Of a stretch of DNA of 64,000 nucleotides, positions 35,227 to 45,004 are shown one piece after another; the first letter of the stretch is position 1; every line of letters starts with the position of its first letter. The DNA comes from SXVE01 sp036388895. Its GTDB lineage: Bacteria > Acidobacteriota > Blastocatellia > Pyrinomonadales > Pyrinomonadaceae. The stretch spans positions 146,176-210,175 of the forward strand of contig DASVQY010000075.1 of assembly GCA_036388895.1 (NCBI GenBank), read 5' to 3'. The notes beneath the pieces were generated by a model, which saw nothing but the letters and a program-made list of their open reading frames with translations, made no database searches and was not told the DNA's origin. A program made the translations under genes and the position numbers.

Positions 35227-35500
35227 CGATTCAAAATTAGGTGTTGCCCGACTGACGAAAGTTCTCGCCAATGAAAGGGCTAAATACGGCGTTAACGCCA
35301 TCGCGCCCGATTATATGGCGATCAATAACACCGCTCAGAGCGGACGAAACCCGCAACCACCAGATTTTGGAGAGAATTCCCGCCGGACGTTGGGAGAACC
35401 CGAAGATTTGGCGGGCGCACTAGTTTTTCTTTCTTCGGCGGCGTCAGATTATCTGCAAGGTCATATTCTTGTGGTAGACGGCGGCTGGATGGCGCGTTAG
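35222..35500 (+). pseudogene. KduD-like short-chain dehydrogenase, truncated and frameshifted
   Basis: C-terminal part of a 2-dehydro-3-deoxy-D-gluconate 5-dehydrogenase-like SDR. SKLGVARLTKVLANERAKYG, APDYMAINNTA and GEPEDLAGALVFLSS, then HILVVDGGWMAR, are clear. Between them the expected RNHQILERIPAGRW is in another frame (about 35348-35391), so at least two frameshifts exist. The N-terminal Rossmann motif and catalytic Tyr/Lys are missing, so it cannot be active. Its join with the transporter remnant marks a deletion. Confidence 0.75.
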
Positions 35501-35551
35501 CAATTACTAATTACCGATGAAAAACGATATTCTTTCATTTGTAATTCTGGT

Positions 35552-36634
35552 ATGCTGCATTTCATTCAAATGAACGAATTAAACATTAAATCAAAAGCCG
35601 ATTGTCGTTGGGATTTAGTTTCACTGGGCGAAGTTTTGCTCCGGTTCGACCCGGGCGATGAACGTATTCATTCATCGCAGAATTTCCGCGTTTTCGACGG
35701 CGGCGGCGAATACAACGTCGCGCGGAATCTCGCAAAGGTTTTCAGACAGAAAACGGCGGTAGTTTCGGCTCTGGCTGATAACGCGCTGGGGCGACTGGCT
35801 GAAAATTTGATCTGGCAGGCTGGTGTAGATTCTTCAGAAATATTGTGGCGCGAGCACGACGGTATCGGCGCGAATACGCGCAACGGTTTGTATTTTATAG
35901 AACGCGGTTTCGGTTCGCGCGCGCCTTCTTCCTGCTTTGACCGGGCAAATACCGCTGTCTCGCAGTTAAAAGCCGGAGATATTGACTGGCAAAAAATTTT
36001 TGTTGAATACCGAACCAGATGGTTTCACACCGGCGGAATATTTGTCGGATTGTCCGATTCGACGCCTGATGTCGCGCTTGAAGCGATGCGAACGGCTAAA
36101 AAAAACGGCGCAGTTGTTTCTTACGATTTAAATTACCGCGATTCTTTATGGAGAGAAAGGGGCGGGAAAATCGAAGCCAACAAAGTTAACCGCTTTCTTT
36201 TACCGTTTGCCGATGTGGTTTTCGGCGTTCCGGATTATAATGCGAAGTTCGATGAATTTGATGCCGAAAATTTTCGTCAGGCGGCGGGAAAATTACAAAA
36301 TGAATTCCCGAATCTGAAAGTCATCGTCACGACTTTAAGAGAAGTAAAATCTGCTAGTGAACATAATCTAACCGCCGTCTGTTTTGCGCAAGGCGAAGTA
36401 TTCAAGGCTAAAGATTATAAAAATATTTCGGTGTTTGATCGGGTGGGAAGCGGAGACGCTTTTGCGTCGGGATTAATTTACGGTCTTCTAAATGAAAAAA
36501 ATATGCAGTATTCAATAGATTGCGCCGCCGCGCACGCCGTTTTGGCAATGACGACTCCGGGCGACAATTCGATGGCACAGCTGCGCGAAATTGAATTGTT
36601 AATGCAGAATTCGGATTCTACAGTTATCAGATAA
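35552..36634 (+). CDS. kdgK: 2-dehydro-3-deoxygluconokinase (PfkB family)
   Basis: 360-aa ribokinase-fold sugar kinase. N-terminal GEVLLRFDPGDER with the substrate-binding GGGEYNVARNLA, a middle SYDLNYRDSLW, and the C-terminal catalytic motif VGSGDAFASGL with base D302. SLW-RGG and the N-terminal 'LRFDP' fit KDG kinases. Two ATGs are possible (35552 and 35570). Product KDPG is the substrate of the adjacent aldolase (eda). It starts ~50 bp after the KduD remnant. Confidence 0.86.
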   Translation: MLHFIQMNELNIKSKADCRWDLVSLGEVLLRFDPGDERIHSSQNFRVFDGGGEYNVARNLAKVFRQKTAVVSALADNALGRLAENLIWQAGVDSSEILWREHDGIGANTRNGLYFIERGFGSRAPSSCFDRANTAVSQLKAGDIDWQKIFVEYRTRWFHTGGIFVGLSDSTPDVALEAMRTAKKNGAVVSYDLNYRDSLWRERGGKIEANKVNRFLLPFADVVFGVPDYNAKFDEFDAENFRQAAGKLQNEFPNLKVIVTTLREVKSASEHNLTAVCFAQGEVFKAKDYKNISVFDRVGSGDAFASGLIYGLLNEKNMQYSIDCAAAHAVLAMTTPGDNSMAQLREIELLMQNSDSTVIR

Positions 36635-36642
36635 ATTATATT

Positions 36643-36677
36643 TATAAGACACTTCTCGTGTTTCTTATTTCAGTGTT
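36643..36677. terminator. Weak hairpin between convergent kdgK and the MFS gene
   Basis: ATAAGACAC / GTGTTTCTTAT with a TT bulge and a short loop. A T-rich stretch (TTTATTTTTT) follows about 15 nt later. Tentative terminator for kdgK. Confidence 0.3.
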
Positions 36678-36700
36678 TATTTTTTACGAAAAAGACGAAT

Positions 36701-37963
36701 TCAACCAAAGGTGGTATGTTCTTCCGACACGGTGAATTCCTGTTTTTTCCTGGCGCCGAGCAGTAGATTTAGCGTAAGAAAAGCGGCAATTCCGCAGCCG
36801 CCTACAAAGGCGGTCATCGAAAGAGACGTGCCGTTGTTGAAATAACTGACAAGCGAGGAAGTGATTGCCGCGAGTCCGTATTGCAAAGTGCCGATCAGCG
36901 CCGAGGCGGAACCCGCATTTTCATTTTGTTCAGAGAGCGCGCCGGCGGTCGCGTTCGGAAAAATCATTCCGAGACTGGCGATATACAGGAAAATAGAAAT
37001 CGCCACGCCCCAGAAGCCGAAATTCAATACTCCCGCAAATATTAAAACGAGGCTGGAAATTGCTGTGGCGAAAAGGCAGACCCGCAGGATTTTAGTCGGA
37101 TTATAAGCGCGCACGAGTCTGCCGTTGATTTGCGAAACCGCGATCATTCCGAGTGCGTTGGAGCCGAAAATCCAGCCGTAATGTTCCGCCGGAATACCGA
37201 ATAATTCGATAAAAACAAAGGGCGAACCGGTAATGTAAGCGAACATTCCGGCTTGCGCCAAGCCGCCTGCGAACGTAAACGCGAGAAAATTTTTATCTTT
37301 GAGAATATTAAGATAAATCCCGAACGTTTTGCCCAATCTGACATCCGGATTCGGTTTCTTCGTTTCGGGTAAAAACTTATAAACCGTCATAAGCGAAATC
37401 GCGCTGAAAACGGAAACGACAGCGAAAATAGCCTGCCACCCGAAAAAAAGCGCAACGTAGCCTCCGATAAGCGGCGCTAAAATGGGCACGACACCCATGA
37501 CGAGCATCAAGAGGGAAAAGATTCGCGCGGATTCGCTGTGATCGAATAAATCTCGCACGGTCGCACGGGCGATCACGATGCCGCCGCACGCGCCTAAAGC
37601 CTGAAAAAATCGCGAGATTATCAATGCTTCGACATTCGGCGCGAAAGCGCAGGCGAGTGAAGCCGCGCAATAAACGCTCAATCCGACGTAAAGCGGCTTT
37701 TTTCTGCCAAATCGGTCAGTCGCCGTGCCGTAAAGCAATTGACCGAACGCCAGACCGACAAAAAAAGCCGCCAGCGACAATTCGATTTTTGCGATTGGAA
37801 CGCGAAAATCCGCCGCGATTTGCGGGAAAGACGGCAGATACATATCAATCGAAAGCGGAGCGAAAGCTGTAAGCGAGGCGAGTATGACGACGATAAGCGC
37901 GAGCGGTTCTGACTTTGGCGTGATAATTTGCTGCTTGGAATGTGATTCGGGAAAATCTCGCAC
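36701..37963 (-). CDS. MFS multidrug transporter, Bcr/CflA type
   Basis: 420 aa, 12 predicted membrane segments. The family-typical beginning APLSIDMYLPSFPQIA is at about residues 35-50, followed by LSLAAFFVGLAFGQLLYG and the MFS motif GTATDRFGRKKPLYVG. The Bcr/CflA family are proton-driven drug exporters in the inner membrane. Stand-alone. Confidence 0.9.
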   Translation of the reverse strand: MRDFPESHSKQQIITPKSEPLALIVVILASLTAFAPLSIDMYLPSFPQIAADFRVPIAKIELSLAAFFVGLAFGQLLYGTATDRFGRKKPLYVGLSVYCAASLACAFAPNVEALIISRFFQALGACGGIVIARATVRDLFDHSESARIFSLLMLVMGVVPILAPLIGGYVALFFGWQAIFAVVSVFSAISLMTVYKFLPETKKPNPDVRLGKTFGIYLNILKDKNFLAFTFAGGLAQAGMFAYITGSPFVFIELFGIPAEHYGWIFGSNALGMIAVSQINGRLVRAYNPTKILRVCLFATAISSLVLIFAGVLNFGFWGVAISIFLYIASLGMIFPNATAGALSEQNENAGSASALIGTLQYGLAAITSSLVSYFNNGTSLSMTAFVGGCGIAAFLTLNLLLGARKKQEFTVSEEHTTFG

Positions 37964-38383
37964 TTCAAATACTTATATAAAACCTGAAAAACCTTTTCAA
38001 CACTGATTTCTCGTTAAATCGCAAAATGCCGCGTCGTTTTTTGAAATGATTCGAAATTAACTTTCGTTGCCGATGACTTTTTCTAAAATCAATCGCAAGA
38101 TTGATTTTCCGGTTTAAGGTGTTTGTGACAACACGCGATCGAACAAAAACAGAGCCATTTTGCCGGAAATAAAATTCATTTAATTTTTTACCGCCGCCGT
38201 CTGAAAAAAAGCCGTTTTGAAAGCGCAGGAAAGTAGTTTTTTCTTAAAGCTCAATAAATTATTCGATAATGCATTTGTCGAGCGGGCTGATAACTGAGGA
38301 ATCGAAATTGTTTTTCTCCTGAATCAAGTTTATATTTTTGTCGCTTTACTCAAAAAATAAATGATTAAAAGGAGATTGTTTTT
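37964..38383. other. Intergenic region upstream of mscL with a GCAA-loop stem
   Basis: 420 bp without a gene. At 38085-38108 there is a perfect 10-bp stem AAAATCAATC/GATTGATTTT closed by a GCAA tetraloop, not followed by a T-run in either direction. Otherwise AT-rich and probably holding the promoters of mscL and the MFS gene. A clear ribosome-binding site (AAAAGGAG) precedes mscL. Confidence 0.5.
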
Positions 38384-38815
38384 ATGTGGGAAGACTTTAA
38401 AGCTTTTATTTTTCGCGGAAACGTCATTGATTTAGCCGTCGCTGTGATTATCGGGGCTGCTTTTACCAGAATCGCAACAACTTTGAGCGAAGGAATTATT
38501 TCGCCGTTTCTTGGTTTGATAACCGGCGGAATTGACTTTAAATCAAAGTTTTTTGTGTTAAGCGGACAGGTTCCGACCAGCGCGACGCCCGAAGCGATAG
38601 ATGCTGCCGTTAAAGCCGGAACGCTTAACATTGTGCGTTACGGACAACTGTTGAATGACATTATCAATTTTTTGATCGTGGGAGCGGTTTTATTCTTGAT
38701 TGTCCGCTGGTTTTCCAAATATTTGAAATTTATGGCAGCAACCGCGGCACCGACTCCGACTGAAACTTTATTAACGGAAATCCGGGACATTTTAGCCAGC
38801 AAACCGAATGTTTAG
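38384..38815 (+). CDS. mscL: Large-conductance mechanosensitive channel
   Basis: 143-aa inner-membrane pore that opens under high membrane tension to save cells from osmotic downshock. The first helix (FIFRGNVIDLAVAVIIGAAFTRI) is the hallmark of MscL, followed by a periplasmic loop, the second helix (FLIVGAVLFLIVRWF), and the cytoplasmic helix TETLLTEIRDIL. Good ribosome-binding site. Convergent with the Ca2+/H+ antiporter gene. Confidence 0.96.
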   Translation: MWEDFKAFIFRGNVIDLAVAVIIGAAFTRIATTLSEGIISPFLGLITGGIDFKSKFFVLSGQVPTSATPEAIDAAVKAGTLNIVRYGQLLNDIINFLIVGAVLFLIVRWFSKYLKFMAATAAPTPTETLLTEIRDILASKPNV

Positions 38816-38874
38816 TTGAAAAAGCGGAAAACGGCGATTCTGATTACAGGTTTTTCAAAAGCATTCTGTTATCA

Positions 38875-38898
38875 ATAACTTGCTGGTTAGCGAGTTAT
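38875..38898. terminator. Stem-loop between mscL and the antiporter gene
   Basis: ATAACTTGCT/AGCGAGTTAT, 10-bp stem with one G-T pair and loop GGTT, placed between the two converging stops. No clear T-run follows, so a terminator role is only likely from position. Confidence 0.4.
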
Positions 38899-38910
38899 CG
38901 TAAAAAGTTC

Positions 38911-40071
38911 TTAGCTTTCGAACATCAGCATTAAATAGGCAAAAAATAACAATAAATGTACTGCGCCGAGAAGCACATTTGTCCGATTTTTTGAAAAAGT
39001 AATTGTGCTCAACGCCAGCAACAAAAGAAGCAAAATCGTGTTAACCGAGCTGAGTCCCAGGAAAATGGTTTTGCCCGTCACTAAACCGATTGTCAAAACG
39101 GCGGGAATTGTCAGCCCGATTGTCGCCAGAACGGAACCGAGCAAGATATTAACCGAACGCTGCAACTGGTTGCCGACGGCAGCGCGCACCGCGCTCATAG
39201 CTTCGGGTGAGAGAATCAAAACTCCGACTAAAAAACCGCTTAAAACCTCCGGCGCGCCAAAGACCCGCGTGGCGTGCTCGAGCGGAACGGCAAGCTCTTT
39301 AGCGAGAAACACTAGAGGCAGAATGTATAAAATCAAAAACAGAGCGTGATGTCGGGTTGATTTAATTTCGTGTTCTCCGTGAAGCTGCGAGTCTTCGCCC
39401 GTATGTTCAATCTCGGTTATATCGCCGGGCGAAATGAAATATTCGCGGTGGCGGCTGGTCTGCACGCCGAGGAAAATCGCGTAAATACCGATTGACATCA
39501 AACTGGTAAAAATGCTTTGAAACGGCGAAAGCGTCGGTCCAGCGGTCGTGGTCGTGAAATTCGGCAGTACCAAACCGAGAACCGCGAGCGGTATAATCAA
39601 TGCCAGATAAGCGTTCGCGCCTTGCAGATTGTATGTCTGTTCGTGATGCCGTAAGCCGCCGAGCAGAAGCGCGGCGCCGGTCATACCGCCCAAAAGAGTC
39701 ATCACGACGGAAAACATCGTATCGCGGGCAATTGTCGGATTGCTTTCCCCCGTAAGCATAACGGCGGAAATCATCAGCACTTCAACGCCGATGACGGACA
39801 GCGTCAAAATCAACGTCCCGAGCGGCTCGCCCAAGATGATCGCCAGGCTTTCGGCGTGCCGGACAATGGCGAAAGCCGATAGCAAAATTACAACGAAAAG
39901 CCACAGGAAAACAAAAACGAACACGAATGAGTTCGAAAGATTCGCCATCAAAGTGCCGCCGAATAATAAAAGCAAAAAAGTCGAAATAATACTGATCACC
40001 AGAGATCGTTCCTGCTGTAACAATTTAGAAATATTATTTTGCTTCTCGGTAATAACGATTTCGTCATCCAT
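38911..40071 (-). CDS. Calcium/proton antiporter (ChaA/CaCA family)
   Basis: 386 aa, about 11 membrane segments in two similar halves. The signature GEPLGTLILTLSVIGVEVL (about residues 79-97) and VLSGFLVGVLILSPEAMSAVRAA in the second half match the CaCA family alpha-repeats (ChaA type). The hydrophilic loop between the halves is acidic/His-rich (EIEHTGEDSQLHGEHE). Likely inner-membrane exporter of Ca2+ or Na+/K+ in exchange for protons. Convergent with mscL. Confidence 0.85.
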   Translation of the reverse strand: MDDEIVITEKQNNISKLLQQERSLVISIISTFLLLLFGGTLMANLSNSFVFVFVFLWLFVVILLSAFAIVRHAESLAIILGEPLGTLILTLSVIGVEVLMISAVMLTGESNPTIARDTMFSVVMTLLGGMTGAALLLGGLRHHEQTYNLQGANAYLALIIPLAVLGLVLPNFTTTTAGPTLSPFQSIFTSLMSIGIYAIFLGVQTSRHREYFISPGDITEIEHTGEDSQLHGEHEIKSTRHHALFLILYILPLVFLAKELAVPLEHATRVFGAPEVLSGFLVGVLILSPEAMSAVRAAVGNQLQRSVNILLGSVLATIGLTIPAVLTIGLVTGKTIFLGLSSVNTILLLLLLALSTITFSKNRTNVLLGAVHLLLFFAYLMLMFES

Positions 40072-40528
40072 AATCTTTATTGATTTCGCGTTTTTTTAGT
40101 TTATCTGCACTTACTCCTGCAAGATTATATTATTAGCCGTCAAAGCATATATTGGCTTTATATAAAAACAGAATAATCCAAGACAGCTTAATCAGTGAAA
40201 CACACCTCAGGCGAACGCGCTTCGACATCGAAACTCAAACGAAATAAATTGCTGCGATTATGGAATCAGCCGCGACAACGCACTCGTATCGAGCATATTT
40301 GATATCTGCAAAGAAACGATGATTGATTCTGCGACTCGGAGCCGCGAAAAAGAATCGAAAACGATTGTGGAATTAAGGCAAAAGGCTGGTTTTTTATGAG
40401 AAATTCAATTTTTGAGTAAAGTTTAAAGTATGATTAAAAGTGTATAGTTTTCGGTTAAAAGCTTGCTGACGAGCCAAAAAAGATATGTTAAGAGCGACTA
40501 TACAAATAATTTGTAATGTAATCAGCTA
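40072..40528. other. Intergenic region, nothing recognised
   Basis: 457 bp between the antiporter start and the DUF418 gene stop. No ORF with coding character, no strong inverted repeat and no RNA gene seen. Probably holds the antiporter promoter. Confidence 0.4.
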
Positions 40529-41752
40529 TTACTGCAACGGCAATCGTCGTCCGTATGTCAATTGCCGCCAAACCCATTCCATCGGACCATAATTGAAGTA
40601 TTTTAACCACAACGCGCTGAACATTATCTGAAAAATAAAAATGACTAGCGCGGTCAGAGTTGCTGCTGTCGCCCGGAAAGTTCCGTAGAGACCGAAGCCG
40701 TAACCGTAGAAAAGCACGACGCATATAATTGACTGCATCAGGTAATTGGTCAGAGCCATCCGTCCGACCGGAACGAAAACAGACAGCACGCGGTGCCGCG
40801 CATTTTTTTGCCACAGCGTTGCAATTGCGGCGACATAAAACAGCGCGAGCGATGGAACTCCGATGACATAACCGATTGTCCCGGCAATTCCCAAAGCGTT
40901 CGGAGGAAAGGGCGGCGCAATCAACATCGTATAGGAAAGAACGATGTTTCCGATGAGTCCAAAAATGAGTCCGTAGATCAACACGCGGCGGATGAACGAT
41001 TTATGTTCGGTTAAATTCTGGAAAATGCCGCGGCGATAAGCATAAAAACCGAGCAGGAACATTGCCAGAAGTTTTGTCCAGCGCATTTCGGCGAACAATC
41101 CGACATATCTGAACAACACATACTGAAGATTGTATGTGGTGAAAATGTGCCAGTAACTGCCTTGTGACACTTCGCGGGCTGCCGCGTTCCATCCTTCAAA
41201 CTGCTTTGCGGCATCCGGCACGATATTTACTTCGGGCGGAGCGTAAGAGATGAACAAAATGTACAGCAGAACGTAAACCAGAATCGGAGCGAGCCAGAAA
41301 CCTATCACCCATTTGATTATCGAACGATTCGACTTCCGCCGAAATAAAATAAGGATAAAACCCGTGAGGGCATAAATGCTGAGAATGTCGCCAGCCCATA
41401 TAAAATACGCGTGGACGAGACCGATTATCAAAAGCCAGAACAGACGCCGTTTGAAAAGTGAGGCTTTCAAATCGCCGCGCGCCTCAGCCTTCGCAATTTG
41501 CAGCGCGAAACCGAAACCGAATAAAAACGAAAAAATTGAATAAAACTTGCCCTCGACAAAAAAATGAATCAGAAAATGGATAATGTGGTCGGATGCTGAA
41601 CCGAGTGCTGCAACCGCCGGAGGCATCACGCCGTACCCGGAAAACCACTGCATATTCCCGATTAGAATGCCGAGAATGGCAAATCCGCGCAAAGCGTCTA
41701 TAACCTTCATCCGTTCTTCCGGTGAAATGGGCGTAATCTGATTTTCGGACAT
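40529..41752 (-). CDS. DUF418 family membrane protein (YeiB-like)
   Basis: 407 aa, many membrane segments. The N-terminal motif RMKVIDALRGFAILGILIGNM is diagnostic for the YeiB/acyltransferase-like group. The C-terminal DUF418 domain runs from about residue 240 (SVFVPVGRMALTNYLMQSIICVVLFYGYGFGL ... WLKYFNYGPMEWVWRQLTYG). Inner membrane; function unproven in any species I know. Confidence 0.88.
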   Translation of the reverse strand: MSENQITPISPEERMKVIDALRGFAILGILIGNMQWFSGYGVMPPAVAALGSASDHIIHFLIHFFVEGKFYSIFSFLFGFGFALQIAKAEARGDLKASLFKRRLFWLLIIGLVHAYFIWAGDILSIYALTGFILILFRRKSNRSIIKWVIGFWLAPILVYVLLYILFISYAPPEVNIVPDAAKQFEGWNAAAREVSQGSYWHIFTTYNLQYVLFRYVGLFAEMRWTKLLAMFLLGFYAYRRGIFQNLTEHKSFIRRVLIYGLIFGLIGNIVLSYTMLIAPPFPPNALGIAGTIGYVIGVPSLALFYVAAIATLWQKNARHRVLSVFVPVGRMALTNYLMQSIICVVLFYGYGFGLYGTFRATAATLTALVIFIFQIMFSALWLKYFNYGPMEWVWRQLTYGRRLPLQ

Positions 41753-41946
41753 AATTTTACTCTCTCAATGTCATTGAAATGCGGCTGCCAGTTCAATACG
41801 GCGAGATTGCAAAATTAGTTCCGTGAAGAGCAACGACGCGGACCACATCATCAGATTTATTGGGGAAGATTAACCATTTTTGAGTAGTTTCTTGTGGTTA
41901 GTTCTGTTTTCCGAAAAAATCTGTTTTCTGATCACTAAAACTTAAA

Positions 41947-41999
41947 AAAGGGAGCTATTGATTCAAGTTAAACTTTAACTTGAATCAATAGCTCCCTTT
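41947..41999 (-). terminator. Very long perfect hairpin terminator after the M16 gene
   Basis: Two 26-bp arms, exact reverse complements of one another, around a single central base (41973). On the minus strand the stem follows the M16 stop codon (42018) by 18 bp and leads into a T-run (TTT then AAG). This is an extremely strong intrinsic terminator; the perfect length is unusual. Confidence 0.85.
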
Positions 42000-42017
42000 C
42001 TACTTTCACCCGCTAAA

Positions 42018-44813
42018 CTACTGGGTAATGGTGTTGCCTTCCGTATCAAGCAAGTTGATCGGCAGCCCCAAGTCTTTGAGTTTGGACTCAATAACTTTTC
42101 TGTCGCCGACGACGACAATAGCCATTTTGTCCGGCGTCAGGTATTTATTGGCTACGCGGTTGACATCCGCCAACGTGACGGCGTTAATCTTCGAGATATA
42201 ATCGTTGAAATATGTATCCGGTAAGCCATAGGTTACGAGATTCGAAAGCTGACCGGAAATTTGTCCGACAGTTTCGAAACCGCTCGGATAACGTCGAATC
42301 AGGCTTTGCTTGCTGTATTCGAGTTCCTGCTGCGTAACAGGAACCGCGCCGCGAATTCCGGTTAACTCCTTCATAAATTCAGCGACCGCCTCTTTTGTAA
42401 CGGCAGTTTGAACATCGGACGAAGCCGTGAAAGGTCCCGCCCCGCGCCGCATCGAAAAGTTGGATCGCGCGCCGTAGGTGTAACCTTTATCTTCGCGCAG
42501 ATTAAGATTGATGCGCGAAGTAAATTGTCCGCCCAAAATCGAGTTCATCACTTGAAGCGGGAAGTAATCCGGGCTGCTGCGGTCAACGCCGACGTGTCCG
42601 ATGGCAACAACCGATTGCGCGGCACCGGGACGATCAACGAGATAAATTGCGGTTTTTGAAAGCTGCGGAACGCTCGGCAAAGTACCGCTTGCGACCGTTC
42701 CCGCTTTCCAATCGCCAAAGGCTTTTTCCAGCTTCGGCATCAGCGTTTTGGTTTCAACATCGCCGACGACTATCAGAACGGCGTTGTTCGGGCGGTAATT
42801 GCCTTCGTAATAACTGACCAGATCGGCGCGCGTCAAAGCTTTGATGGTGTTTTCGGTTCCCGAAAGCTGTCTGCCGTAAGGATGGTTGCTGCCGTAAAGT
42901 ATGCGGTCGTAAACCAAGCCTGAAATCGCGTTCGGGTTCGATTTACGCTGCGCGAATCCGACAACGGCGCGGCGGCGAACATTTTCCAGTTCTTTTTCGG
43001 GAAACACCGGATTGACGATCACATCGGAGTAAATATCCAGCGCTTGATCCATATTTTTGGTCAACGTCTGCATTGAAACGGTTGCCGCGTCCCAACCCGA
43101 ACCGGCGTTAACCGACGCTCCAATCGCCTGCAACTGGTTGGAAATATCGAGCGCCGAGCGAGTTTTGGTTCCGTTGGTCAACAAATTCGCGGTCATCGAA
43201 GCGACGCCCGATTTTTCGGCAGGCTCGAATGTGCCGCCGTTTTTGAAAACCATATTCATCGAAACAATCGGAAGCTCGGTCTGCCGGACAACCCAAACTT
43301 CCAGACCGTTTGAAAGCTTTTGTTTTTCAATTGCCGGCAAGCTGAAATTCGGATTCGGTCCCGGTTTCGGAAGTTTCGACGTATCGGGTTCGACTTTCTT
43401 TTTATCGGTGCTGCTGGCTGTGGTCGGAGTGTTTTCACCGTCCGTTTCGGTCGCCGCCGGTCTTCTCGGCGCTTCGCCTTTGCGCGGAACGACGGTCATA
43501 ATCAAACGATTTTCCGTCAGGTAAGTTTTGGCAACTCTTTGAATATCAGCCGGAGTGACGCGGCGATACTCGTCCAACTGCTGCTGGAACACATCGGGTT
43601 TGCCGAAGAAGGTGGCATTTCTGTTGAGAGCGTCGGCTTTGCCCTGAACGGTTTGAAGACCGAAAATCGCTTGCGCTTCCATCCGGTTCAACGCTCTGGA
43701 AATTTCATCAGCCGTCGGCGGCTCATTTTTAATGCGCTCTATTTCGGCGTTAATTCCCTTTTCGATTTCTTCGAGAGCTTTGCCCGGACGGGCGGTCGAA
43801 GAAATCGAGAATTGTCCGGCAATTTCGCGCGCGCCGTTTCCGGCGCTGATGTCCTGTGATAATTGTTTTTCGTAAATCAGATTGCTTTGCAGCCGCGAGC
43901 CGCGTCCGCCGGAAAGAACCGAGCCGAGAAGATCGAGCGCAGCATCGTCTTTATGACCTTGCGGAACGCTGTGCCAAACCATATACACACGCTGGAGCGG
44001 AACGGCGTCTTCAAAAGAAACGCGGGTTTCCTTCTCGAGCTTCGGCATCTCCGGATTCGGGCGTTTAATGTCGCCGCCTTTGGCAATCGGACCGAAATGC
44101 TTTTCGACTAAAGCGCGAGCTTGTTTCGGGTCGAAATCTCCGGCAATTACGAGCGAAGCATTGTTCGGAACGTAATACTGACGGAAGAACGCTTTTACGT
44201 CGTCCATCGAAGCGGCGCTCAAATCGCTGAGCGAGCCGATGACCGACCAATTGTAAGGATGTCCTTTCGGGTACATAATCTCGCCGATTCTTTCGCCGAC
44301 GGTTCCGTAAGGCTGATTGTCAACTCGCTGACGGCGCTCGTTTTTTACGACATCGCGCTGGTTATCGAGCTTGTCCTGCGTCATCGCATCGAGCAGTCCG
44401 CCCATCCGGTCGGCTTCCATAAACAAAGCGAGTTCCAGAAAATTAGACGGAACGATTTCGTAATAATTCGTTCGGTCGGAATTGGTCGTGCCGTTCAGAT
44501 TAGCGCCGGCTTCCTGAAGCGGCGTAAAATAATCGGCATTATAATTTTTCGAGCCCTGGAACATCATATGCTCGAAAAGATGGGCGAACCCGGTTCTGCC
44601 CGTTTCTTCGTTTTTTGAACCGACGTGATACCAGACGTTAACGGCAACAATCGGCGTCGAGTGATCTTCGTGCATAATTACGCGAAGACCGTTTTTTAAT
44701 TTGTATTCAGTGTATTTAATCGGTGGCAACTGCTCGTTTTTTTGCGCTAAAACTGCGGTTGCGGTCAGCGAAGCAAGCACGAGCATAGATAAAAACATTC
44801 TTGCGAATTTCAT
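42018..44813 (-). CDS. M16 family zinc metalloprotease (two-domain)
   Basis: 931 aa with signal peptide (1-23). The first half is catalytic: inverted zinc motif HLFEH (H78, E81, H82) and E159 exactly 76 residues after H82, as in the HXXEH-X76-E rule of the family. The second half (about 500-930), after an acidic proline-rich linker near residues 450-490, is the inactive partner domain (GVASMTANLLTNGTKTRSALDIS). Periplasmic processing peptidase type, here both halves in one chain. Ended by the 26-bp-arm terminator at 41947. Confidence 0.93.
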   Translation of the reverse strand: MKFARMFLSMLVLASLTATAVLAQKNEQLPPIKYTEYKLKNGLRVIMHEDHSTPIVAVNVWYHVGSKNEETGRTGFAHLFEHMMFQGSKNYNADYFTPLQEAGANLNGTTNSDRTNYYEIVPSNFLELALFMEADRMGGLLDAMTQDKLDNQRDVVKNERRQRVDNQPYGTVGERIGEIMYPKGHPYNWSVIGSLSDLSAASMDDVKAFFRQYYVPNNASLVIAGDFDPKQARALVEKHFGPIAKGGDIKRPNPEMPKLEKETRVSFEDAVPLQRVYMVWHSVPQGHKDDAALDLLGSVLSGGRGSRLQSNLIYEKQLSQDISAGNGAREIAGQFSISSTARPGKALEEIEKGINAEIERIKNEPPTADEISRALNRMEAQAIFGLQTVQGKADALNRNATFFGKPDVFQQQLDEYRRVTPADIQRVAKTYLTENRLIMTVVPRKGEAPRRPAATETDGENTPTTASSTDKKKVEPDTSKLPKPGPNPNFSLPAIEKQKLSNGLEVWVVRQTELPIVSMNMVFKNGGTFEPAEKSGVASMTANLLTNGTKTRSALDISNQLQAIGASVNAGSGWDAATVSMQTLTKNMDQALDIYSDVIVNPVFPEKELENVRRRAVVGFAQRKSNPNAISGLVYDRILYGSNHPYGRQLSGTENTIKALTRADLVSYYEGNYRPNNAVLIVVGDVETKTLMPKLEKAFGDWKAGTVASGTLPSVPQLSKTAIYLVDRPGAAQSVVAIGHVGVDRSSPDYFPLQVMNSILGGQFTSRINLNLREDKGYTYGARSNFSMRRGAGPFTASSDVQTAVTKEAVAEFMKELTGIRGAVPVTQQELEYSKQSLIRRYPSGFETVGQISGQLSNLVTYGLPDTYFNDYISKINAVTLADVNRVANKYLTPDKMAIVVVGDRKVIESKLKDLGLPINLLDTEGNTITQ

Positions 44814-45004
44814 TACAAACTCCTTGAATTTTAAGATAAAAAATAAAATAAAGCGGTTTTATACAACGTTAAAGCTTAAAAATGCCAATAAAGCACAACT
44901 AAACAAGTAAATTATTAATTAAAAGCAGAGACATTCCGTTTTGAGTCACTTGCATTGACTCTCATCAAAAGACTTTTTTATTGATAAAATGATTAAAGAT
45001 TTTA

